The position numbers and the translations under genes are program-made. Positions 9,643-16,682 of a DNA stretch of 64,000 bases are shown here, in pieces; the first letter of the stretch is position 1, and each line of letters opens with the position of its first letter. Source of the stretch: Deltaproteobacteria bacterium. GTDB taxonomy: Bacteria; JAMCPX01. Location: contig JAMCPX010000030.1 in assembly GCA_023382265.1 (NCBI GenBank), positions 1 to 64,000 on the forward strand, in the 5' to 3' direction. The notes beneath the pieces were generated by a model. That model did no database searches and had not been told where the DNA came from. It saw only the letters and a list, made by a program, of their open reading frames with translations.

Positions 9643-10296
9643 TTATTCTACCTTTGCCCGTATGGTGTGAATATAGTTGTGGAGGTATTTATTCATGTTT
9701 TGTTTATCATTGTTTTTTATATAACAATTAAGTTTTTTTACGGATAATTTATCAAGGGCTTTTTCTATATCAATCCTTATGCCTTCTTTTTTCATTGTAA
9801 GCAATTCCCTTCTCATTCTTATCATTGTATTTAATAACTTAGTATATTCGGGGGTAAAAATTCTGGCAATCTTTTTTTTTAAGAATTTTGAAACATAGGG
9901 AGCATTGCCATCCGTAGATACGGAAATAACAATATTGCCCTTTCTTAATACGGCTGGTACTATGAAATCGCAATATACAGCCGTATCGGCTGCATTCATA
10001 AAAATGTGTTTACCCCTTGTATCATAATAAATCTGTTTATTCGTGCCGGGGTTACTTGTTGCAGCGTAAACGATGTCAGAATCTTTTAGGTCCTCTTTTC
10101 TATATGTCCTGTTTATAAGCCGGATCATTCCTTTTTTATCAAGTCTATGTATCTTTGCTCCTGCCCTCGGTGCAACTACTTTAACCTTTGCCCCTGCATT
10201 TAACAGGGAGATTACCTTCTTATAAGCGGTATCTCCGCCTCCTATGACAACACCTTTTCTCCCATTAATATTTAGATTGATCGGATAATGCTTCAC
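9643..10296 (-). CDS. Precorrin-2 dehydrogenase / sirohydrochlorin ferrochelatase (Met8/CysG-N type)
   Basis: The N-terminal Rossmann motif 'GVVIGGGDTAYKKVISLL' followed by 'VKVVAPRAG' and 'AATSNPGTNKQIY' marks the NAD-dependent domain that oxidises precorrin-2. The remainder contains 'GNIVISVSTDGNAPYVSKFL', typical of the CysG N-terminal domain, which also inserts iron to give siroheme. At 217 residues it matches the stand-alone form. The start is GTG at 10296. It is the first gene of the tetrapyrrole operon, ending two bases before the ccsA-like gene. Confidence 0.9.
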   Translation of the reverse strand: MKHYPINLNINGRKGVVIGGGDTAYKKVISLLNAGAKVKVVAPRAGAKIHRLDKKGMIRLINRTYRKEDLKDSDIVYAATSNPGTNKQIYYDTRGKHIFMNAADTAVYCDFIVPAVLRKGNIVISVSTDGNAPYVSKFLKKKIARIFTPEYTKLLNTMIRMRRELLTMKKEGIRIDIEKALDKLSVKKLNCYIKNNDKQNMNKYLHNYIHTIRAKVE

Positions 10297-10403
10297 TTAT
10301 TATTTACTTAACCTCGTATAATATCATTGTTTGCTGTATTTATAATTGCAGCGGTTTCCATTCCTGTTAGAATGCCTTTTAATATGCGGATTATTGCCAT
10401 TGT

Positions 10404-10991
10404 TTAAAAAGAATATCCAAACCCAAAATTTAGAAATATACCGCTGAGATTAACATTGCCTACACCAGGAATTATGGGGGAGAGATATTGATAGCCCATA
10501 TCCATATTCAATAAAAAACTGGGTACGTTTGACGCTAAAAGAAAATTCGTTCCGATACCCGTTCTTAAGCCTATCACTAATAAATTTTGGTTAGCCTGCT
10601 GGTTCTGTACGGATGTCGAGGAAGATATAATCGTATAATTGAGTAAAGAAAACATATAAGGTTGTACATGGGCATACCTAATGATTTGAAATCTGAGTCC
10701 TGTGTCAATAGATGGTAATATCGTTATTGTGTCGTTCATAATTCCCGAATCGTTTTCTATGTTAAAGGTTTCACTATTTGACGTCTGGGCGGTTCTCCCT
10801 CTTAAATCCACGCATAACCATTGATGGTATACATTAAAACTATAACCGATCTGCACTGTATTTGAAGGGTTGGAAAGCAGATTGAGAGACTGCGTGAGAT
10901 CGAGGCTCTCAGAAGAAACGGTAAGAGTATCCGCCTTTGCATAACAAGTTACAGCAAGTATTATAAACAGCGTAATAATGGATCTTCTCAT
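10404..10991 (-). CDS. Small outer-membrane beta-barrel-like protein
   Basis: The 195-residue product begins with a clear Sec signal peptide (about residues 1-20, 'TCYAKA' before the mature chain). The rest alternates hydrophobic and polar residues and ends with 'GIFLNFGFGYSF', a terminal aromatic residue as seen in outer-membrane barrels. I do not recognise a family. It stands alone between the tetrapyrrole operon and a divergent membrane protein gene. Role unknown. Confidence 0.65.
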   Translation of the reverse strand: MRRSIITLFIILAVTCYAKADTLTVSSESLDLTQSLNLLSNPSNTVQIGYSFNVYHQWLCVDLRGRTAQTSNSETFNIENDSGIMNDTITILPSIDTGLRFQIIRYAHVQPYMFSLLNYTIISSSTSVQNQQANQNLLVIGLRTGIGTNFLLASNVPSFLLNMDMGYQYLSPIIPGVGNVNLSGIFLNFGFGYSF

Positions 10992-11084
10992 CTCGTTAGT
11001 TTAAGACAAAAAAAAATAAAAGTAAACCCCGTTGGAAAAATCGCGGCTTTAGACAGTGACATTTTTACAAGAAATCAAAATCAG

Positions 11085-11175
11085 CATACCATCACCCGCC
11101 ATTTCTCCGGAGGCGCATCCGCCTTTAGCTGAAAGGACGGCAGGGCTTTCTAAAGGGATAAAATTTTTTATTAAA
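11085..11175. other. GC-rich patch able to form hairpins
   Basis: In the AT-rich gap upstream of the gene at 11241, a GC-rich stretch contains AGGCG/CGCCT and GAAAG/CTTTC inverted repeats and ends in a run of six T. It might be a terminator or an RNA leader element. It matches no riboswitch class I can recognise by eye. Confidence 0.25.
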
Positions 11176-11240
11176 CATCCTTAATTTGTTTGACATAAAT
11201 GGCTTTAAGTAACATGTATAGTATAAAAGGGGGACATATT

Positions 11241-11627
11241 ATGAAGCTCGTTATTTTTATGTTATTGGCTGTTATCGGACAAACGGGTGCAGAGATCATT
11301 GCTTATTTATGGAAGCTATGGAGGTACACATCGAAAAAAAACTTTGTTCTTCATATGCTTCTTGTTGTTGCAATTGTTTTCGGCGGATTAGCTTATTTTA
11401 CAGCAGATATGCGGTGGTTTATAAGATATTTGATCGGATTCGGGTTTGGATTTTTATACGAATATGCAAATGCAACGGGTTTAGACCTGTTCTATTTCCC
11501 AAATAATAAATTTCTTATGTTTAAAAATAAGTATATAATAATGACAATCATGGCCATGTTATGGGGTCTATACCCGCTTATCATACCTGTAGTTTATAGA
11601 GCGGTGATAGTAAGATACGTACATTAA
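11241..11627 (+). CDS. Four-helix membrane protein of unknown function
   Basis: A 128-residue protein with about four hydrophobic segments. The start at 11241 is preferred over an in-frame ATG at 11199 because GGGGG lies about seven bases upstream and a TTGACA promoter-like sequence (11189-11194) precedes the earlier ATG. No recognised motif is present; 'GFGFLYEYANATGLDLFYFPNNK' lies between the second and third segments. It ends nine bases from the stop of the convergent sensor gene. Function unknown. Confidence 0.6.
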   Translation: MKLVIFMLLAVIGQTGAEIIAYLWKLWRYTSKKNFVLHMLLVVAIVFGGLAYFTADMRWFIRYLIGFGFGFLYEYANATGLDLFYFPNNKFLMFKNKYIIMTIMAMLWGLYPLIIPVVYRAVIVRYVH

Positions 11628-11636
11628 CCGAGAAAA

Positions 11637-12665
11637 CTATGCTACAGCAGGTAGTGTTATGACAAAACTTGAACCTATTCCAAATTCACTGACAGCCTGC
11701 ATACTGCCCGAGTGTGCTTGAATAATTCTCTTAGCCGTAAGCACCTCAAGATATAGTTTTTCCTCATCTTTAAGATGAGAGAAACTATAATTGTCGGTTA
11801 TATTTTCAAAGATTGATTCTGCAACACCCGTACCCGTATTTGATACTAAAATCAAGATCTGATTAATTTGGTTGATGCTCGTATTCCGTATTTCGATATT
11901 CAAAACACCTCTTTCTCCGCTCTCTTTTATTGCATAACTGAGAAGATTTACCATTCCTTTTATGAACTTTTCCCTATCCAGTTTTACGGTAGAGTTATTG
12001 CAATTATAAGTGCTGTAAACACGGGTACCCTGTTTTTTAGCAAACGATTTTATAGTGCTAATAGAAGACTTCATGACCATAAGTACATCAACATCTTCAA
12101 GCTCAAGATTAAGAATCCCTGATGTTAATTCGTTTATATCCAGGAGGGTATCAAGTGCCTGCATCAGCATCTTTGTTGCATCTTTAACACTTTCGAATCC
12201 TTTCATATCAGTTAATATCTGTTTGTTATGAAATTGATCGTAGAGTGTATAAATTGGATCCTTTAATTCATTTATTATCATTGATGTTAATTCTGCCCTT
12301 TGTATTAATAAATGTTCCTCAACAGTTATATCAAGCATGTTGAGTATGAAACCTATATACTTTTCTCCTACCATTATCGGAGACACCCCGAGTTTCAAAA
12401 ATCTGTTCTTTTCTTCTATGTTAATCCTTAGAGGGGTATTTGTATCTCTTACCTTGTTTATTGATTCGGAGATTTTTTCCCAGTTATCCTTGCTGAATAA
12501 GGACACAATAGGTACTCCAACCATATCTTCTATATCTTTATTGAAGAATTTTAGAGCAGACGGATTTACATAAACAATGTTAAAAGTTGTATCAGCTATA
12601 ACAATCCCGCTATCAACAAAAGCAAGCAGGGTCTTCATCTTTTTTATAAGATCCAAACCAAACAT
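11637..12665 (-). CDS. PAS-containing degenerate histidine kinase (pseudokinase)
   Basis: Residues ~10-120 form a PAS domain ('DSGIVIADTTFNIVYVNPSA'). The following region aligns with a HisKA-HATPase core, but key residues are changed. The H-box reads 'INELKDPIYTL' with Asn in place of the phospho-acceptor His. The N-box reads 'NLLSYAIKES' with the metal-binding Asn replaced by Tyr. The G1 box reads 'NTGTGV' with Asn for Asp. The G2-like end 'FGIGSSFVITLP' remains. It is therefore unlikely to autophosphorylate and may act as a sensor or scaffold. It is the last gene of the J-domain/Hsp70/TPR operon, starting one base after the TPR gene. Confidence 0.8.
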   Translation of the reverse strand: MFGLDLIKKMKTLLAFVDSGIVIADTTFNIVYVNPSALKFFNKDIEDMVGVPIVSLFSKDNWEKISESINKVRDTNTPLRINIEEKNRFLKLGVSPIMVGEKYIGFILNMLDITVEEHLLIQRAELTSMIINELKDPIYTLYDQFHNKQILTDMKGFESVKDATKMLMQALDTLLDINELTSGILNLELEDVDVLMVMKSSISTIKSFAKKQGTRVYSTYNCNNSTVKLDREKFIKGMVNLLSYAIKESGERGVLNIEIRNTSINQINQILILVSNTGTGVAESIFENITDNYSFSHLKDEEKLYLEVLTAKRIIQAHSGSMQAVSEFGIGSSFVITLPAVA

Positions 12666-12666
12666 A

Positions 12667-13239
12667 TTAAATAGCTATGACTCCAAGTTTATTAAGTTTA
12701 TGAAACCTTCTCATAACATCAAATTGCTCTATTGTCTCTATCAGCTGTACGATCTCTTCAATATCAAAATAGCCGTCTATGAGAGAGATTATATATCCGT
12801 CTTCTTTATCAAGATTATACTTTATAATTTCCTGATCATTTGTATTTAATCTCGGAACTACTTTTAAACCGCCAAGATCATCATAGTATGTCTTTATTAA
12901 ATGCGCCTTTGCAATTGAAAGATAGCCCAAAAGCTGTTTGTTGGACGAGTAATCTTTATTGATCAAATGCTCAAGAAAATCATACGCTAATTCAAACCTC
13001 TGTACTTTTAGAAGATCTCTTATATATTTTATATTCGTAAACTCTGTTTCTTTTTTATCCATATTAATTGTTTTTGTTTCATCCTTCTCCTTTGCTGAAT
13101 TTATATAGTCAACCGCTTGTTGATTGCCTGGATCCAATTCAATCACCTTTCCCCATACATCAACCGCTTCTTCTATCTTACCTACACCATAAAAAGCTAA
13201 ACCATCATCAAGCAATTGTTTTATATCTTCTGAATTCAT
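12667..13239 (-). CDS. TPR protein with C-terminal 'ISLIDG' module
   Basis: A 190-residue protein. Residues ~1-45 are a TPR pair ('GLAFYGVGKIEEAVDVWGKVIELDPGNQQAVDYI'). The C-terminal ~50 residues contain 'GYIISLIDGYFDIEEIVQLIE' and end 'LNKLGVIAI', a small helical, winged-helix-like module. The same module occurs at the N-terminus of the J-domain protein in this operon. It overlaps the Hsp70 gene by four bases and is one base from the pseudokinase gene. It is probably an adaptor in the same machine; the molecular role is unknown. Confidence 0.7.
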   Translation of the reverse strand: MNSEDIKQLLDDGLAFYGVGKIEEAVDVWGKVIELDPGNQQAVDYINSAKEKDETKTINMDKKETEFTNIKYIRDLLKVQRFELAYDFLEHLINKDYSSNKQLLGYLSIAKAHLIKTYYDDLGGLKVVPRLNTNDQEIIKYNLDKEDGYIISLIDGYFDIEEIVQLIETIEQFDVMRRFHKLNKLGVIAI

Positions 13240-14813
13240 ATTTCTTTGAGTTCTATTTCGAGCGACGTTATCCGGTTTTTAATCTCATCTATCTCGCTCT
13301 TTGTCAACCCTGTACGTCCCTCTATCATTACGCTCTGCTCTGCCCCTGTATCCGAATCAACAGCGCTTACTGTAAGTATACCTTCACCATTTAAATCAAA
13401 TATAACATCTATGTTAGGCTCACCTTTTTTTGCAGGTCTTATGCCGCTTAATACAAACTCTCCAAGTAATTCATTGTCTTTTACAAAATTGTAAACGCCC
13501 TGGAATACAGATACCCTCACTGCATTCTGGTTATCATAAGTTGTCGTAAATCTACGTTTTTTTGTCACCGGAACTGTAGAGTTCTGTACTATAATCTCTA
13601 CAAAGGCTCCTCCTTTTGTTTCTATGCCAAGCGATAATGCTGTAATATCAACAAGAATATTGGAAGGTAATGGTGATGTTATATTATAAGCATGTATCGC
13701 AGCACCTTCTGCAACAACCTCATCCGGATTTATATTCTTGTTTGGCTGTTTGCCAAAAAAGTCCGTAACCATTTTTGCAACAAGAGGAGACCTTGTTTGA
13801 CCCCCTACAAGCATTACTGAATCAATATCTTCTACTTTTATCTCTGCTTTTTCAATCGCTTCCTTACATATCAAAATCGTTCGTTCTATAAGATCTTTCA
13901 TAAGCTCTTCAAGCTCCTGTCTTGTGATCGTCGTATTAAGATGGACAGGCCCGCGGCTGGATTCTGTCAGAAATGGTAAAGATATATGCACCTCTGTTTG
14001 AACGGATAGATCGATTTTTGCCCTCTCTGCGGCATCTTTCAGCCTTTGCATCGCGAGAACATCCTTGCTCAGATCCGTGTTGTTTTTTTTGTTGAATTCA
14101 TCCGTAATATATTTTATCAATAAGTTGTCTATATCCTCGCCGCCCAGATAGGTGTTTCCTGACGTTGATAGTACTTCATAGACACCTTCACCAAACTCAA
14201 GTATGGATATGTCAAACGTTCCGCCTCCAAGATCATAAATAGCGATAAGTCCATTCTTCTTGTTATATTTTTGACCATAAGCAATAGCTGATGCGGTTGG
14301 CTCATTTATAATCCTTAGTACCTTTAAACCCGTTATCTCTGCTGCATCCTTTGTCGCCTGTCTTTGATTTTCGTTAAAATATGCAGGCACTGTTATACAG
14401 ACACCTTCTATTTCATCATCAAGAAACTCCTCTGCTATCCTTTTCACCTCAAGTAGTATACCTGCACTAATCTCGGGAATGCTCATTACCTTTCTTCCAC
14501 AAACAACCCTCGTATCTCCATGCGGACCTGCTACAATCTCATAAGGCAGCCTTTCTTTTGCCAGCTTAACTTCATTGCTTTCAAATCGCCTGCCTATAAG
14601 CCTTTTCGCTGCAAATATGGTATTTCTGGGATTTGTTATAACCTGCCGTTTAGCCCTTGCACCAACAAGTATCTTATCATCTTTTGTAATAGCAAAATAA
14701 CTTGGTATAAGCCTGCTTCCGGTTGATGAAGGTATGATAAATGGCTTGCCCGCAATTATCGTTGCAGCACATGTATTCGTAGTGCCTAAATCTATTCCAA
14801 TCACTTTACCCAT
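13236..14813 (-). CDS. Hsp70/DnaK-like chaperone with truncated lid
   Basis: The ATPase domain (about residues 1-370) is intact: 'GIDLGTTNTCAA', 'VPAYFNENQRQATKDAAEITGL', 'IYDLGGGTFDIS' and 'VMLVGGQTRSPLV'. The linker and beta-sandwich substrate domain follow ('DITALSLGIET', 'GILTVSAVD'). The protein stops at 525 residues, where DnaK normally has another ~90-110 residues of helical lid. It lies between its dedicated J-domain protein (one base upstream) and a TPR protein (four-base overlap). No grpE is nearby. This looks like a specialised Hsp70 rather than the housekeeping dnaK, so no symbol is given. Confidence 0.92.
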   Translation of the reverse strand: MGKVIGIDLGTTNTCAATIIAGKPFIIPSSTGSRLIPSYFAITKDDKILVGARAKRQVITNPRNTIFAAKRLIGRRFESNEVKLAKERLPYEIVAGPHGDTRVVCGRKVMSIPEISAGILLEVKRIAEEFLDDEIEGVCITVPAYFNENQRQATKDAAEITGLKVLRIINEPTASAIAYGQKYNKKNGLIAIYDLGGGTFDISILEFGEGVYEVLSTSGNTYLGGEDIDNLLIKYITDEFNKKNNTDLSKDVLAMQRLKDAAERAKIDLSVQTEVHISLPFLTESSRGPVHLNTTITRQELEELMKDLIERTILICKEAIEKAEIKVEDIDSVMLVGGQTRSPLVAKMVTDFFGKQPNKNINPDEVVAEGAAIHAYNITSPLPSNILVDITALSLGIETKGGAFVEIIVQNSTVPVTKKRRFTTTYDNQNAVRVSVFQGVYNFVKDNELLGEFVLSGIRPAKKGEPNIDVIFDLNGEGILTVSAVDSDTGAEQSVMIEGRTGLTKSEIDEIKNRITSLEIELKEI

Positions 14814-14814
14814 T

Positions 14815-15918
14815 TTATTTCACCATACCCTTTAATTGTTTTATAGTAACATTAATTTCATCATTTATAAATCCGTATTCGATTGTATGTTCGTATTCTA
14901 CTATAGCACTCTTTAATAAACCTGCTTTTTTATATATCTTTGCAAGTAAGAGATGGTAATCGGGGTTTTTAGGCTCACAGGTTATTGCCTTCTGACAATA
15001 AGAACTTGCATCTTTTAAAGACCCTGTGTTAAAATCATACAGAACAGAGGCGAGTTTATAGTATATCGACTGTTTTTCGTCTGTTAATTCTAATGCATTT
15101 TTTAAAGCATTAACAGCTTCTTGCGGTTTATTTGTTTCGATATACATATTTGCGTTATTAACGAGCTCTTTATATCTGTTAAGTCTCATATAGTGCTCTG
15201 CTTCTTTTAATTTATTGATATACTCTTTCTCATAAGGGTTATATGCATTAGCGAATTTAAGATTTATATAAGCTGTTGAATAATCATCTTTCAAAAATGC
15301 TTTTATTCCGATTTTATAATATTCTGCTGCTTTTTGAACATTCTTCTTTATTTGATTATATGGATCATCTGCGGGTGATAGGGCTTGTGGCGCAGTTCTA
15401 TTTTCAGGAGTCCCCTTTAAAACGGTTGGTTCAAACTGTTCAGGCTTTTTAGCTGTTTCAGAAACCGTACCTTTCAAAACCTCATAAGCTTCCTGTATCT
15501 TTTTGTATATATCGGATAACACCCTTTTATCTTCTTTATTAACAGACTTCGCATACATTCCGTCAGGATGATACATTTTTGTCCTTTCATAATAGGCATT
15601 CCTGATCTTCTCACCTGCTGCTTTTCGATCAACTCCAAGAATTGTATATGGATCCGCATACTCATACAACTGAAGAAGCTCTTTTAGTGAATTATTACTC
15701 ATTGACTCCTGTGAAACCTTTTTCTGTTGAATTTCAACCATTTCTATGGCAATTAATTTGTCAACGATTTTTTGTACAATTGACAACCCAAGACCGCTTA
15801 CTTTTGCTATGCCTGACAATGCAGTTCTTCCATCTATAAGAGAAATGATAAATTTCTCTTGTTCATTCAATCCCGATATAGAATGTGCTTGTTTTTTGAG
15901 TCTTGGGACGGTATCCAT
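14815..15918 (-). CDS. J-domain protein with 'ISLIDG' module and TPR repeats
   Basis: The chosen start at 15918 gives 367 residues. A TTG codon at 15960 is in frame but coincides with the -35 box of a strong promoter. Residues ~5-65 hold the 'FIISLIDGRTALSGIAKVSGL' module. A J domain follows at about 85-145 ('DPYTILGVDRKAAGEKIRNAYY') with the essential HPD motif in 'YHPDG'. After a ~40-residue linker, several TPR repeats run to the C-terminus ('AKIYKKAGLLKSAIVEYEHTIEYG'). It should stimulate the Hsp70 encoded one base downstream and recruit clients through its TPRs. First gene of the operon. Confidence 0.9.
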   Translation of the reverse strand: MDTVPRLKKQAHSISGLNEQEKFIISLIDGRTALSGIAKVSGLGLSIVQKIVDKLIAIEMVEIQQKKVSQESMSNNSLKELLQLYEYADPYTILGVDRKAAGEKIRNAYYERTKMYHPDGMYAKSVNKEDKRVLSDIYKKIQEAYEVLKGTVSETAKKPEQFEPTVLKGTPENRTAPQALSPADDPYNQIKKNVQKAAEYYKIGIKAFLKDDYSTAYINLKFANAYNPYEKEYINKLKEAEHYMRLNRYKELVNNANMYIETNKPQEAVNALKNALELTDEKQSIYYKLASVLYDFNTGSLKDASSYCQKAITCEPKNPDYHLLLAKIYKKAGLLKSAIVEYEHTIEYGFINDEINVTIKQLKGMVK

Positions 15919-15930
15919 ATAATGGCGCTG

Positions 15931-15960
15931 ATTATATAGATTAAAGATATTGCGTGTCAA
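15931..15960 (-). promoter_or_regulatory. Strong sigma-70 promoter of the J/Hsp70/TPR operon
   Basis: On the minus strand, TTGACA (15960-15955), an 18-base spacer and TATAAT (15936-15931) match the consensus perfectly. The ATG at 15918 is only 12 bases beyond the -10 box and has no ribosome site, implying an almost leaderless transcript. Confidence 0.7.
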
Positions 15961-16277
15961 GTATCACTTACTGCTTATAATATCTGCACCTTTTCAGGAT
16001 TAAGCTTTTCTGAACTTCCGGATAACAAGACTTGTTATAAACAGTAACGGGCGTACCGATATTATGCCTCCACATCTTGTGCCTCCAATGCGGTTATAGA
16101 TAAAAAGACCTGCTGTATGTACGATGGATATCACGGTGATAAAAATTTGTATTGTTTTTTTTAATAAAAAATGCTTGACTATTACCATTGATGATAAGGA
16201 GGCAGTACCGGGCATTTAAAATTTATTTTAAAAAACAGCCAAGAGCTGAAAAAATCTAAAAAAATAAAGGAGGAAAA
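15961..16277. other. Intergenic region upstream of the SWIB gene
   Basis: About 315 AT-rich bases beyond the minus-strand J-operon promoter. It ends in a strong AGGAGG ribosome site for the SWIB-domain gene. A 71-codon minus-strand ORF (16000-16215) lies here, but nothing about it looks like a real gene. No RNA gene is recognised. Confidence 0.5.
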
Positions 16278-16562
16278 ATGGTAGCAAAGAAAAAAAGTTC
16301 AAAATCCACGAGGAAGCCGAATGCGGCATTCATGAGGCCTATGCAAATCAGCGAGGAACTGGCGGAGATAGTTGGAAGCAAGCCTTTGCCGAGGACACAG
16401 ATTGTGAAGAAACTGTGGGAGTATATCAAGAAGCATAAGCTTCAGGACACAAAGAACAGGAGAAACATCAATGCTGATGACAATCTGAAGGCTGTGTTCG
16501 GAGGGAAGAAGACGGTATCAATGTTTGAGATGACAAAGTTGGTGAATAAGCATCTTAAGTAA
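16278..16562 (+). CDS. SWIB/MDM2-domain protein
   Basis: A 94-residue basic protein. Almost all of it is a SWIB domain (about residues 18-94: 'FMRPMQISEELAEIVG', 'LPRTQIVKKLWEYIKKHKLQD', 'NRRNINADDNLKAVFGG', 'VSMFEMTKLVNKHLK') behind a lysine-rich tail. In eukaryotes SWIB domains occur in chromatin remodelers and topoisomerase-linked proteins; stand-alone bacterial copies occur in chlamydiae and some Proteobacteria, with suspected DNA-associated roles. A strong AGGAGG site precedes the ATG. Lysine is encoded mostly by AAG, unlike the AAA-rich neighbours, which fits high expression or transfer. It is monocistronic, with a terminator after it. Confidence 0.92.
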   Translation: MVAKKKSSKSTRKPNAAFMRPMQISEELAEIVGSKPLPRTQIVKKLWEYIKKHKLQDTKNRRNINADDNLKAVFGGKKTVSMFEMTKLVNKHLK

Positions 16563-16612
16563 TCAGCCCTTTGTAGGGACATCATTGGTTTCTTAATAAC
16601 ATATCTTCAATC

Positions 16613-16650
16613 GCAGCGGCAGGTTTTTTCTGCCGCTGCAATCCTTTAGT
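16613..16650 (+). terminator. Rho-independent terminator after the SWIB gene
   Basis: A perfect ten-base stem (GCAGCGGCAG / CTGCCGCTGC, 16613-16622 and 16630-16639) with a seven-base loop, followed by a T-rich tail. It can also stop the convergent CoA-ligase transcript. Confidence 0.85.
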
Positions 16651-16682
16651 TTTTTACATATTAAGTATCTTTTTTATTTCAG

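Noticed and set aside
13236-14813. Frameshift truncation of the Hsp70 gene
   Set aside because: The stop overlaps the next gene's start by four bases in a tidy operon junction, so the short form looks native.
16000-16215. 71-codon minus-strand ORF upstream of the SWIB gene
   Set aside because: No ribosome site, no recognised motif, and composition like intergenic DNA.
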